Assembly (NCBI GenBank): GCA_017517305.1
Contig: JAFWZV010000010.1
Location: 124,001 to 188,000, forward strand
Length of the DNA stretch: 64,000 nucleotides
Source: Lachnospiraceae bacterium
Lineage (GTDB): Bacteria; Bacillota; Clostridia; Lachnospirales; Lachnospiraceae
Direction: 5' to 3'
The translations under genes and the position numbers were made by a program. This document shows, one piece after another, positions 1 to 8,712 of the stretch; the stretch's first letter is position 1, and each line of letters begins with the position of its first letter. The notes beneath the pieces were generated by a model. The model made no database searches and was not told the DNA's origin. It saw nothing but the letters and a program-made list of their open reading frames with translations.

Positions 1-1
1 T

Positions 2-874
2 GATGGAGATAATGGTGAATACATATCCTTGTATGTTCAAAATAATACTGACTATGGAAATGTAATTAGATATACAAAGAATACTATAGGACATAATTTT
101 GCATCAAATCTATTTGTAGGAGATACAGCATCATATGACTTATTTCAGGAAGGTGAAGAAAGTGATTTTGCTATGGATAATACAGTAAAAATTACTTGTA
201 CAGATAAGGAAACACTAGATTTATCTATAAGTGAAGCAAAGGAGGAGGCTGATACACTCCTTAATGACTTAGGCTTGAATGATTTTGCTTGTAGTAAAGA
301 AGGAAAATATTTTGAAATACCAGATATAAGAAACACTGATGAACTGTATTATAGACCTGTATATAAATTTACATATTTACGTTCAATTGACAATACAATG
401 GTAAGTAATGAGGCAGGTCCTAAATATATGGAGGGTGTGTATGGTGATGATTATGTTAAGAAAGCTTGGTGTGGAGAATCAATAGTTATTATGGTTAATG
501 ATACAGGAATAGTAGGCTTTTATTACAATGCTCCTATAAAAATTACTGAGACTGTAGTAGAAGAATCACAGCTTATGGCTTTTGAAGATGTTAAAGGTAC
601 CTTCGAAGAAACAGTGGCTATAGCTTACGGAGAAGATGAGTATGCTTATGGAGATTATGTTTATAATATCGATGTAACTAATGTTGTTCTTAGATATGCA
701 AGAATAAGTGACCCTAACGAATTCGATGATGGATATTTGGTGCCGGTATGGGATTTTGAGGGATATATTGATGTATATGATGGAGAAGATTTATTGGAGG
801 GTAATTTATTACAAAGCGTACTTACAATTAATGCCATAGATGGTTCGGTTATTGACCATACATTAGGGTATTAA
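2..874 (+). CDS. Hypothetical acidic protein, 5' end outside window
   Basis: The reading frame is open from the first base, so the true start, and any signal peptide, lies upstream; the TTG at 29 is only an in-frame codon. The visible 290 or so residues are acidic, rich in Tyr and Asp, with alternating beta-type segments and no membrane helix. The C-terminal end, a stretch reading LTINAIDGSVIDH, recalls the closing strands of PepSY/YycH-like extracellular sensor or lipoprotein domains, but this is only resemblance. I do not recognise a named family. A hairpin terminator follows, so it is the last gene of its transcript. Confidence 0.8.
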   Translation, partial: DGDNGEYISLYVQNNTDYGNVIRYTKNTIGHNFASNLFVGDTASYDLFQEGEESDFAMDNTVKITCTDKETLDLSISEAKEEADTLLNDLGLNDFACSKEGKYFEIPDIRNTDELYYRPVYKFTYLRSIDNTMVSNEAGPKYMEGVYGDDYVKKAWCGESIVIMVNDTGIVGFYYNAPIKITETVVEESQLMAFEDVKGTFEETVAIAYGEDEYAYGDYVYNIDVTNVVLRYARISDPNEFDDGYLVPVWDFEGYIDVYDGEDLLEGNLLQSVLTINAIDGSVIDHTLGY

Positions 875-933
875 TATGAGATATATTGCTTGTTTACATA
901 TATTTCGCTTCATAGATACAAAGAAATATGATA

Positions 934-975
934 AAATTAATGCGGACCTTGATGTAAGGTTGGCATTAATTTTTT
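934..975 (+). terminator. Rho-independent terminator
   Basis: The arms AATTAATGC and GCATTAATT enclose an inner ACCTT/AAGGT stem, and the right arm runs into TTTTTT. It closes the transcript of the partial first gene. Confidence 0.8.
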
Positions 976-1055
976 GTGTTACAGAGGATGAAATAGATAA
1001 TAATCTGGAAGGAAAGGTATAGTAAAGGGTTAAGCTTACTATATAGGGTGGTTAT

Positions 1056-3554
1056 ATGAATAGATTGGGAAATATACAAGATATAAAAAATGCAATGACA
1101 CTAGAGGAAAAGGCAAAACTAGTTAACGGAGCTACATTTTTCGGCTCTGCTGCCATTGAAAGATTGGGTATTCCAAGAATGCAGCTTTTAGATGGTGGTA
1201 CTGGTATGAACTTTGAGCAGCTATTCGGAGATATGACTCAGGTGTTTAATTATAGTGATGAGAATATGATAGGTGGCTCTGCATTGGTTAATGTTATAGA
1301 TAGCTACTATGAGCCAGAGAAGCTAGAGGCTAAGAATATAGAGCTACATGACTGGATAGCTGATAAGCTTGAAGGGCGTATGATGGATACCATAGGAACA
1401 ACTGATTATGCACCAGGATGCTTTCCACCGGGAATATTGCTTGGTTCTACATGGAATAAGGATACAGTGAAAAAGGTGGGTCAGGCTCTTGGAATTGAGG
1501 CCTGTATATTTGGAGTGCATATGTTACTTGGTACTCCTAATGTAAACATTCACAGAGACCCTTTAAATGGCAGACTCTTCGAGGGATATTCAGAGGACCC
1601 TTGTCTTGTAAGTAAGCTTGCACCAGAGCTTGTTAAGGGTGTGCAGGAGTACGGAGTTATAGCTAATGTTAAGCATTTTGCTGCAAATAATCAGGAGACC
1701 AATAGAGTTGGGATCAATGAGACTATATCTCCTAGAGCTTTGGAGGAGATTTACCTTCCTGGTTTTAAGGCTTGTGTGACTGAGGGAAATGTTAAGACAG
1801 TAATGAGCGCCTATAATAAGATTAATGGCGTACCTTGTACAGAGAGTACATGGTTACTGGGTGACAAGCTAAGAAAGGAATGGCGCTTTGATGGCTTTGT
1901 TGTATCTGACTGGGGTGCTGTGGCTAATCCAGTAAAGGCACTTGTAGGTGGCAATGACTTAGTTATGCCAGGACCTCATGAGTGGGAAAGTGTATATAAT
2001 GCAGTGAAGGATGGAACAATTCCTGAGGAAACATTAGATATAGCTGTGGAGAATATTTTAAATGTTATAGATTGGCTTAGTGAAAACTACAAGGATAATA
2101 TACTTGAGTATATTAAAGAGAATCCATTGTATGAAAATGACACTAGAGAACCATTAAAGCAGATAAAAGCATTTACTGATGAAGCGGCCTATGAGGCGGC
2201 AGCAGAAGGCATAGTAATGCTTAAGAATGATGGAACATATCCACTTTCTAAGAGAAAAAGTATAATCTTAGCAGGCAGCGGATCAGACAGACTTGTGGAA
2301 TGTGGTGCCGGCAGTGCGGGAATTAACACTAACAGAGTGGGTGACTTCTTAGGCGAGCTTAAGAGCATCTACGGAGAAACTAATGTCCATAAGGCTGACT
2401 GTATAGAAACCATAGATAATCTTGTAAATGAAATCACAGGTGGCTATAGAGCAGGCTATAAGGAAGATATAGCAATAATTATAGTTTGCACTCTTGGCGG
2501 TATGGAGGGTAATGACAGAAAGGATTTAAGTCTCTCTAAGGAGGACTTGGAACTAATTAATAATTGCCCATATGACAAATCCATTATACTAAATACCTGT
2601 GGTCCTGTAGATATGAGTTTTGACAATGATACTATAGATGCCATATGGTGTATGTTCCTACCGGGAATGGGTGGTGCTAAGGCTATGGCTGATATCATTG
2701 CCGGAAATATTAATCCTTCAGGCAAGCTTCCAATAACATTTCCTAATAGATACGAGGATACACCAACCTATCTTAACTTCCCTGGTGAAGGCTGGAATGT
2801 AAATTATGGTGAGGGTATCTATGTGGGATATAGATATTACGACAAGAAGAAGGTTGAGCCAAAGTATCATTTTGGATATGGACTTTCCTATACTACCTTT
2901 GATTGCAAAATAAGCAAAACAAGTAAGTGTGTAAATAGGGATACTTCCGTTAATCCAAATGTAAAAGCTATAACAATGACTGATAAGCTAGATATAACTG
3001 TAAATGTTACTAATACAGGTAGTATGGCAGGCTCAGAGGTTGTTCAGCTTTATATTAATGATGAAAGGTCTACACTGCCTAAACCAATCAAAGAATTAAA
3101 GGATTTTGCAAAGGTTTATCTAAACCCGGGAGAAAGCAGGGAGATAACATTTACCCTTGATAAATCCATACTTTCAGCTTATGATAGTGACTTAGATGAA
3201 TGGATAGCAGAGGAAGGCTATTACAACATTATTATTGCAACTTCATCTGACAGTAAACAGATATGTGATGAGGTAAGAGTGTATTTAGACGCAAAATCTC
3301 CATATAGCTATAGCATAAATTCATCAATTAAGGTAATATATGATAATGAACAGCTAAGAGAGATGACTAAGTCTCTATGGACAGATTATGGTATGGATGT
3401 GGCTATGCTTGATAATGACTATCAATATACAGCTCATAGAAAGCTTAGTCAGGTTCTATCTGATGTAAGTGAAAATGTTGTTGATGAAGCTAAGAAGAAA
3501 GAATTTATTGATATGTATAATGAAACAGTATCTAAACATATAATCAAAGATTAG
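1056..3554 (+). CDS. Glycoside hydrolase family 3 beta-glucosidase-like enzyme
   Basis: Hydrolyses terminal beta-linked sugars from oligosaccharides or glycosides by a retaining mechanism. At 832 residues it has the usual GH3 layout: an N-terminal barrel (about 10-340) with the substrate-pocket KHF motif at 206-208 and the nucleophile in FVVSDWGAV (Asp285), a second alpha/beta domain (about 380-610) with GGMEGNDRKDL near 481-491 that should supply the acid/base Glu484, and a C-terminal fibronectin-III-like domain (about 650-740). There is no signal peptide, so it is intracellular and probably acts on imported sugars. The start is the ATG at 1056 behind a modest GGGTGG site. pepD and hisC follow on the same strand within 20 bp each, so the three may be co-transcribed. 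The exact substrate cannot be told from sequence. Confidence 0.95.
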   Translation: MNRLGNIQDIKNAMTLEEKAKLVNGATFFGSAAIERLGIPRMQLLDGGTGMNFEQLFGDMTQVFNYSDENMIGGSALVNVIDSYYEPEKLEAKNIELHDWIADKLEGRMMDTIGTTDYAPGCFPPGILLGSTWNKDTVKKVGQALGIEACIFGVHMLLGTPNVNIHRDPLNGRLFEGYSEDPCLVSKLAPELVKGVQEYGVIANVKHFAANNQETNRVGINETISPRALEEIYLPGFKACVTEGNVKTVMSAYNKINGVPCTESTWLLGDKLRKEWRFDGFVVSDWGAVANPVKALVGGNDLVMPGPHEWESVYNAVKDGTIPEETLDIAVENILNVIDWLSENYKDNILEYIKENPLYENDTREPLKQIKAFTDEAAYEAAAEGIVMLKNDGTYPLSKRKSIILAGSGSDRLVECGAGSAGINTNRVGDFLGELKSIYGETNVHKADCIETIDNLVNEITGGYRAGYKEDIAIIIVCTLGGMEGNDRKDLSLSKEDLELINNCPYDKSIILNTCGPVDMSFDNDTIDAIWCMFLPGMGGAKAMADIIAGNINPSGKLPITFPNRYEDTPTYLNFPGEGWNVNYGEGIYVGYRYYDKKKVEPKYHFGYGLSYTTFDCKISKTSKCVNRDTSVNPNVKAITMTDKLDITVNVTNTGSMAGSEVVQLYINDERSTLPKPIKELKDFAKVYLNPGESREITFTLDKSILSAYDSDLDEWIAEEGYYNIIIATSSDSKQICDEVRVYLDAKSPYSYSINSSIKVIYDNEQLREMTKSLWTDYGMDVAMLDNDYQYTAHRKLSQVLSDVSENVVDEAKKKEFIDMYNETVSKHIIKD

Positions 3555-3571
3555 TGTATAAGGAGTAAAAT

Positions 3572-5023
3572 ATGGCAGTTTTAGATGGAATTAAGCCAAG
3601 AAAAGTATTTAAATATTTTGAGCAGATTTGTAATATACCACATGGTTCTTATAATACAAAGCAGATAAGTGATTACCTTGTGGAGTTTGCAAAGGATAAG
3701 GGTTTTAAGTATATTCAGGATGAGGTTAATAACGTTATTATATTTAAGCCAGGTACTGAGGGCTATGAGAGTAGTCAGCCGGTTATTCTTCAGGGACACA
3801 TCGATATGGTATGTGAGAAGACTTCTGACTCAACCATTGATTTTGAGAAGGATGGTTTAGAGCTTATAGTTAAGGATAATGTTATTACTGCTAACAAGAC
3901 TACCCTTGGTGGAGATGATGGTATAGCAGTTGCCTACACCTTGGCTATACTGGCAGATGAGGGAAATATTTCTCATCCGCCGATAGAGGCTGTATTTACC
4001 GTTGATGAAGAGGTTGGAATGCTTGGTGCAGCAGCTCTTGATTGTTCTCCTCTTAAGGCTAAGACCATGATTAACATAGACTCTGAGGATGAGGGAATCT
4101 TACTTGTAAGTTGCGCAGGTGGTGTATCAGTAGGATGTCACCTTCCATTTGAGTTAGAGGATGCTACTGATATGACCTTCTATGAGGTTAAGGTAAATAA
4201 CGCAACCGGTGGTCACTCCGGCGTTGAGATAATTAAGGAAAGTGCCAATGCTACTAAGGTTCTGGCTAGAGTGTTATACGCCATAAGTGAGAAGGTTGAT
4301 TATAGACTTGTAAGTATCAACGGAGGTCTTAAGGATAATGCCATTCCTAGAGAAGCAACTGCAGTAATAGCTGTTTCTGAGGATGTAAAAAAGATTATCT
4401 CTGGCGTTGTGGTTGAGCTTGATAAGATTGTTAAGGCAGAGTATCATGGAACAGACAAGGACATTTTTCTTACTGTTCATAAATGCGATGCTATGGATAA
4501 GGCTATGACTGAGAAGTCAACAAGAAAGATTGTTAATACCATTTATAATATGCCAAATGGTATTATGAAGATGAGTCAGGATATAGATAACTTAGTTCAG
4601 ACATCTCTTAATATAGGTATTACTCAGACTAAGGAAGCTGAGGTTGTATGTAGCTTTTCAGTTAGAAGCTCTGTAGAGTCAGAAAAGCATGAGTTAGTAT
4701 CAAGACTTACAAGTATAATGAATCTATGCGGAGGCTCTGTTGAAATTCAGGGAGATTACCCTGGATGGGAGTACAAGCAGGATTCAAGACTTAGAGATAT
4801 TATGATTAAGGCTTATAAGAGACAGTACGGCAGCAGTCCTAAGATTGAGGCTATACATGCAGGCTTAGAGTGTGGTATATTCTCAGGAAAGATTCCTGGA
4901 CTTGATTGTGTATCCTTTGGACCACAGATGGATGATATTCACACACCATCAGAGAGCTTATATATTGATAGTGTTGAGAGAACATGGGAGTATCTTATTA
5001 AAGTACTTGAAATGTTAAAGTAA
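3572..5023 (+). CDS. pepD: Aminoacyl-histidine dipeptidase, peptidase family M20
   Basis: A cytoplasmic metallopeptidase that cleaves Xaa-His and other dipeptides. Its 483 residues match the usual PepD length. The M20 metal-binding signatures are visible in order: GHIDMV (His76, Asp78), LGGDDGIA (Asp115/116), VDEEVG (Glu146 as general base, Glu147 as ligand), the MINIDSEDEG strand, the dimerisation-domain GGHSG motif, and a C-terminal HAGLECG. It lies 17 bp after the GH3 gene with an AAGGAGT ribosome binding site, and 18 bp before hisC. The catalytic set looks complete. Family assignment is firm; the physiological dipeptide is not known. Confidence 0.95.
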   Translation: MAVLDGIKPRKVFKYFEQICNIPHGSYNTKQISDYLVEFAKDKGFKYIQDEVNNVIIFKPGTEGYESSQPVILQGHIDMVCEKTSDSTIDFEKDGLELIVKDNVITANKTTLGGDDGIAVAYTLAILADEGNISHPPIEAVFTVDEEVGMLGAAALDCSPLKAKTMINIDSEDEGILLVSCAGGVSVGCHLPFELEDATDMTFYEVKVNNATGGHSGVEIIKESANATKVLARVLYAISEKVDYRLVSINGGLKDNAIPREATAVIAVSEDVKKIISGVVVELDKIVKAEYHGTDKDIFLTVHKCDAMDKAMTEKSTRKIVNTIYNMPNGIMKMSQDIDNLVQTSLNIGITQTKEAEVVCSFSVRSSVESEKHELVSRLTSIMNLCGGSVEIQGDYPGWEYKQDSRLRDIMIKAYKRQYGSSPKIEAIHAGLECGIFSGKIPGLDCVSFGPQMDDIHTPSESLYIDSVERTWEYLIKVLEMLK

Positions 5024-5041
5024 CAGACTGGAGGAATTATT

Positions 5042-6091
5042 ATGACAGCTTGGGAAGCTAATGTGAGAAAGGTTGTTCCTTATGTACCGGGAGAGCAGCC
5101 AAAGATTGATAATATAATTAAGCTAAATACTAATGAAAACCCATATGGACCATCGCCTAGGGTTAAGGATATAGTAATGGATATGGATAAGCTAAAGCTT
5201 TATCCAGACCCTGCAGCAAGTGCCCTAGTAGATGCAATTGCAGATTATCATGGTGTTACAAGTGATAAGGTTTTTGTGGGTGTTGGTTCAGATGATGTTC
5301 TGGCAATGTCATTTTTGACCTTCTTTAATTCCGGAAAAGCGATTTTATTTCCGGATATTACATATTCCTTCTATGATGTATGGGCTGATCTTTATAAGAT
5401 CCCGTATAAGGCTGTGCCTGTAGATGATGGGTTTAGACTTAAGAAGGAAGATTATTATGTAGATAATGGTGGTGTTATATTCCCTAATCCAAATGCTCCA
5501 ACATCTATAGCTGAGCCACTTTCCTTTGTTGAGGATATCGTGAAGAACAATCAGGATGTGGTAGTGATTGTTGATGAAGCTTATGTGGATTTTGGTGGAG
5601 AAACTGCACTTCCTCTTGTAGATAAGTATGAGAATTTGCTTGTTGTAAGAACATTTTCTAAGTCACGTTCTATGGCAGGACTTAGAATTGGATATGCCAT
5701 AGGTAATCCAAAGCTTATAAAGTATTTAAGTGATGTTAAGTACTCATTCAATTCTTACACCATGAATATGCCATCCATAATTTATGGTGTGGAAAGTATT
5801 AAGGATGAGGATTATTTCAGAAGTACTGTGGCCAAGGTAATAGATACAAGAGAATGGTTTAAGAGTGAGATAGAGAAGCTTGGCTTTAGCTGTCCTCCAT
5901 CATCTGCTAATTTCCTGTTCATTACTCACAATAGTATTCCTGCTAAGGAGATATTCGAAAAGGCTAGAGAAGTCAAGATTATAACTAGATATTTCAATAA
6001 GGCTAGAATTGATAACTATTTGAGAGTAACCATAGGAACTAGAGAGGAAATGGAAAAATTCCTTGAGTTCTTGAAAAATATTTGCAATTAG
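5042..6091 (+). CDS. hisC: Histidinol-phosphate aminotransferase-like PLP enzyme
   Basis: A class I/II aminotransferase of the HisC type (349 residues, normal length), which converts imidazole-acetol phosphate to histidinol phosphate with glutamate. Visible motifs are the N-terminal KLNTNENPYGPSP, the cofactor-contact VDEAYVDF (about 177-184) and the PLP lysine in RTFSKSRSMAGLRIGYA (Lys207). It stands apart from other his genes, so it could instead serve as an aromatic or phosphoserine-type aminotransferase; its position after a His-dipeptidase fits histidine metabolism. Start ATG 5042 follows a GGAGG site. A strong terminator lies directly downstream. Confidence 0.9.
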   Translation: MTAWEANVRKVVPYVPGEQPKIDNIIKLNTNENPYGPSPRVKDIVMDMDKLKLYPDPAASALVDAIADYHGVTSDKVFVGVGSDDVLAMSFLTFFNSGKAILFPDITYSFYDVWADLYKIPYKAVPVDDGFRLKKEDYYVDNGGVIFPNPNAPTSIAEPLSFVEDIVKNNQDVVVIVDEAYVDFGGETALPLVDKYENLLVVRTFSKSRSMAGLRIGYAIGNPKLIKYLSDVKYSFNSYTMNMPSIIYGVESIKDEDYFRSTVAKVIDTREWFKSEIEKLGFSCPPSSANFLFITHNSIPAKEIFEKAREVKIITRYFNKARIDNYLRVTIGTREEMEKFLEFLKNICN

Positions 6092-6118
6092 TGATTTGGT
6101 TTACATAAAAATGCAACA

Positions 6119-6165
6119 AAAGCTGACAAAAGTATACTAACAGTATACCTTTATCAGCTTTTTTT
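6119..6165 (+). terminator. Rho-independent terminator after hisC
   Basis: Long hairpin with arms AGCTGACAAAAGTATAC and GTATACCTTTATCAGCT around a TAACA loop, followed by seven T. It ends the GH3-pepD-hisC run. Confidence 0.9.
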
Positions 6166-6313
6166 AATTGATTCTTTCATGGAAAAAGTATTATAATGAT
6201 TATGTTCAATTATTCTATTTTCAATTCTGCCTTCATGGCAGTAGTTATTAGTTCCCATATTAAATTTATATGAAAGGATACACATTTGCCCTTGTGTGTA
6301 TAGGTGAGTTATT

Positions 6314-7192
6314 TTGTCTTTTGAAGAATTTTGTTGTGAAATACTAGAGAATGTTGTGAATTATCTGCCGGATTATAATATTGAGACGGCAAAGATTGAA
6401 AAAGTAACTAAGAACAATGGAGTGGAATGTACAGGAATTGTAATTGTACTAGAAGGGGAGAATGTTGCTCCTAACATTTACCTTGATTATTACTTTATGA
6501 TATATAAGCAGGGAAGAAGCTTAGACGATATTCTCAGGATGATAAGTGAGGAATATGAAAGAGCCAGAGATACTATGAGTAGGTCTAATTTTAATGTAGA
6601 TATTGATGGTCTTAGGGATAATGCAGTGATAAAGCTTGTGAATTATGAGAGAAATAAGGAAAAGCTTAAAGATTGTCCTCATATCAAATATTTTGATCTT
6701 GCCATTACCTTTAGGTTTTTAGTTAAGATGGATGAGTGTGGAGTTGCATCTGCTTTGATTAGCAATAGTGATATTAAAAAATGGAATGTATCTAAGGAAG
6801 AGCTATACCAGATAGCAAAAGAAAATACCAGAAGGTTATTTCCTGAAACAATAAGAGCTATTGATGAAATCCTTCCTGATATGGAGGAAATATGTCCAGA
6901 TTTAGATGATAGGAATAAATTATATGTTTTAAGTAATGAGTCTGGTGTAAATGGTGCCACCTGCGTGTTATATGATGATGTAATAAAGAATTTCGCTAAT
7001 AGTATGGGGTGCAGCCTGTTTATTATGCCATCTAGCATACATGAGATGATATTAATTTGTTGTGAAGAAGTAGAAAAAGAAAGGTTAAAAAAACTTGTGA
7101 AGGAGGTGAATAAATTTATAGTGTCGGAAATCGACTATTTGTCGGATAGTGTTTATTTTTATGACTTAGAAACAGATAAGATTACCATTTAA
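6314..7192 (+). CDS. DUF5688 family protein
   Basis: A 292-residue soluble protein with no signal peptide or membrane helix. The sequence matches my memory of the DUF5688 family, common as multiple paralogues in Lachnospiraceae and of unknown function. Typical features are the N-terminal SFEEFCCEILENVVNYLP, the central YEIAKENTRRLFPE-like helix (here YQIAKENTRRLFP), then a half containing LYVLSNESGVNGATCVLYDDVIK and MPSSIHEMIL. It starts with TTG at 6314, chosen because AGGTGA sits 6 bases upstream and no ATG fits. It is isolated, between a terminator and the promoter of the cold-shock gene. Confidence 0.85.
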   Translation: MSFEEFCCEILENVVNYLPDYNIETAKIEKVTKNNGVECTGIVIVLEGENVAPNIYLDYYFMIYKQGRSLDDILRMISEEYERARDTMSRSNFNVDIDGLRDNAVIKLVNYERNKEKLKDCPHIKYFDLAITFRFLVKMDECGVASALISNSDIKKWNVSKEELYQIAKENTRRLFPETIRAIDEILPDMEEICPDLDDRNKLYVLSNESGVNGATCVLYDDVIKNFANSMGCSLFIMPSSIHEMILICCEEVEKERLKKLVKEVNKFIVSEIDYLSDSVYFYDLETDKITI

Positions 7193-7195
7193 AAC

Positions 7196-7224
7196 TTGAC
7201 GAAAACCATTTACTGTGATATTTT
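7196..7224 (+). promoter_or_regulatory. Sigma-A-type promoter of the cold-shock gene
   Basis: The -35 TTGACG (7196-7201), 17-bp spacer and extended -10 TGA-TATTTT (7219-7224) begin right after the upstream stop codon. The leader to the ATG at 7276 is about 45 nt. Confidence 0.7.
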
Positions 7225-7275
7225 AAAATAGTGCTTTAAAGTGAAGCACAGACATTAGATTTTGGAGGATTTGAC

Positions 7276-7476
7276 ATGACAAAGGGTACAGTAAAGTGGT
7301 TTAACGATCAGAAGGGATTTGGATTCATTACAGATGAGAATGGTAAGGACGTATTCGTTCATTTCTCAGGTCTTAACATGGATGGTTTCAAGTCACTTAA
7401 GGAGAATCAGACTGTAGAGTTTGAAGTGACTGAGGGTGCTAAGGGTCCACAGGCTATCAACGTAACAGTTTGCTAA
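7276..7476 (+). CDS. Cold-shock protein, CspA family
   Basis: A single-domain RNA chaperone of 66 residues that binds single-stranded RNA or DNA through one OB fold. The nucleic-acid-binding motifs RNP1 (KGFGFIT, 13-19) and RNP2 (VFVHF, 26-30) are intact, as is the N-terminal GTVKWFN. It has its own promoter and terminator, so it is monocistronic. Codon use favours AAG, TTC and GGT, as expected for a highly expressed gene. A strong GGAGG site precedes the ATG. Which Csp paralogue it corresponds to cannot be said from the window. Confidence 0.96.
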   Translation: MTKGTVKWFNDQKGFGFITDENGKDVFVHFSGLNMDGFKSLKENQTVEFEVTEGAKGPQAINVTVC

Positions 7477-7584
7477 TCTTTAGTTGCTTAAGTAACAACA
7501 AAGTACCTATTTAAATAGATTTTGTATTATACGTAATCAGGCTTTTTAATAAGGATTTAATTGTTATAGTTTTAAGTGATTAGG

Positions 7585-7623
7585 TAGGGGTTATTATTCT
7601 ATATAATAACTCCTATTTTATTT
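7585..7623 (+). terminator. Terminator of the cold-shock gene
   Basis: Arms TAGGGGTTATTA and TAATAACTCCTA (one G-U pair) are followed by TTTTATTT. The tail abuts the -35 of the next gene's promoter. Confidence 0.75.
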
Positions 7624-7650
7624 GACAAAATATAGTAAATAGACTAAAAT
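7622..7650 (+). promoter_or_regulatory. Sigma-A-type promoter of the TetR gene
   Basis: Consensus -35 TTGACA (7622-7627), 17-bp spacer and -10 TAAAAT (7645-7650), about 45 bp before the start codon. Confidence 0.75.
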
Positions 7651-7696
7651 TAAAACTAGTTATGGGGTAAAAATATATACGAAATGAGGGATGGTT

Positions 7697-8290
7697 GTGG
7701 TTGAAAGCTTTATATCACGTAAAGACCGAATTATATCCTCAGCTATTGAGATAATAAGTGATTCAGGCTTGTCTGCACTCACTACCCGTAATCTGGCAAT
7801 TAAAGAAAATATGTCAGAGGCACTTCTTTATAAATACTTTGGGGGTATTAATGAAGTTCTTATAGAGGTGGTTGACTATTATACAAGATTTGATAAGCAG
7901 ATTAGACATACATTTATGTCACGAGAAGGTACTAATATCCAGAAGCTTAGGAATTATTTAGATGCGTATGCAACATATTATGATAATTATTATGCTATAT
8001 CAACACTGATGCTTCAATATGAAGAATTGTTACATAATATTGATGTGAGAGAAAAGATATCATGGTGTATCACAGAGAGACAGCAATTTATAGCTGGTCT
8101 ATTTGAACAGGCTATAAAGAGTGATGAAATTATAGATGTTTTTACACCAGAAGAATTAGCTACCAATGTTACAGGTGTGATTATGTCACATATTCTTAAT
8201 AGAAGAATAGTGTATCACAAAAAAACATTTAGGCAGGAGTTGATGGGGAACATCGACAAATGGTTCGAATTATTAAAGAAGGATAAATAG
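7697..8290 (+). CDS. TetR/AcrR family transcriptional regulator
   Basis: A dimeric DNA-binding regulator of about 197 residues. The N-terminal helix-turn-helix is clear: a helix starting KDRIISSAIEIISDSGLSALTTRNLA, then MSEALLYKYFGG, the recognition-helix region in which Tyr-Lys-Tyr-Phe replaces the usual YxHF. The C-terminal half is a helical ligand/dimer domain with no recognisable ligand type. I place the start at GTG 7697 because GAGGG lies 6 bases upstream; the ATG at 7691 would sit directly on that site. The next gene, a receiver-domain protein, starts 12 bp downstream, so the two are probably co-expressed. No TetR operator can be assigned. Confidence 0.88.
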   Translation: MVESFISRKDRIISSAIEIISDSGLSALTTRNLAIKENMSEALLYKYFGGINEVLIEVVDYYTRFDKQIRHTFMSREGTNIQKLRNYLDAYATYYDNYYAISTLMLQYEELLHNIDVREKISWCITERQQFIAGLFEQAIKSDEIIDVFTPEELATNVTGVIMSHILNRRIVYHKKTFRQELMGNIDKWFELLKKDK

Positions 8291-8302
8291 GAGGTCAGTA
8301 AT

Positions 8303-8692
8303 ATGAAGGTTTTAATAGCGGAGGATGATATCGCAAGTGGAAAGTTTATGGAGAAGCTTCTTTCCAAGTATGGAGAGGTAGTGGTTGCCAGAGACGGTAT
8401 TGCAGCGGTAGATGAGTTTGTTAATGCTGTGAATAACAATGAGCGCTTCGATTTGGTTTGTATGGATATTATGATGCCAAAGATTGATGGCTATAAGGCA
8501 CTTGCTTCAATTAGAGATGCTGAGCGTAAGCTTGGTCTTGCTCGTGATTCAAGATGTAAGGTAATTATGATAAGTGCTCTTGATGAAGGTTTTGATTCAT
8601 CACTTGCAAGTGATGACTATGAAGAGTACATATGTAAGCCTATTGACATAGTTAAATTTGATTCAGTAATTAAGAAATTAGGTTTAGCATAA
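8303..8692 (+). CDS. Stand-alone response regulator receiver domain (CheY-like)
   Basis: A 129-residue single REC domain without an output domain. The phosphorylation pocket is visible: acidic pair Glu7-Asp8-Asp9, the phospho-acceptor Asp55 in VCMDIMMPKIDG, the Ser in MISAL, and Lys112 in ICKPID. Such proteins act by protein-protein contact, for example in chemotaxis or phosphorelays. The domain carries an extension between strand 3 and helix 4 (RKLGLARDSRCK), common in receivers attached to hybrid kinases. An AGGAGG site precedes the ATG, 12 bp after the TetR gene; rarA follows 20 bp later. No kinase is encoded nearby, so its partner is unknown. Confidence 0.9.
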   Translation: MKVLIAEDDIASGKFMEKLLSKYGEVVVARDGIAAVDEFVNAVNNNERFDLVCMDIMMPKIDGYKALASIRDAERKLGLARDSRCKVIMISALDEGFDSSLASDDYEEYICKPIDIVKFDSVIKKLGLA

Positions 8693-8712
8693 TTGTATAA
8701 GGGATTTTTGTC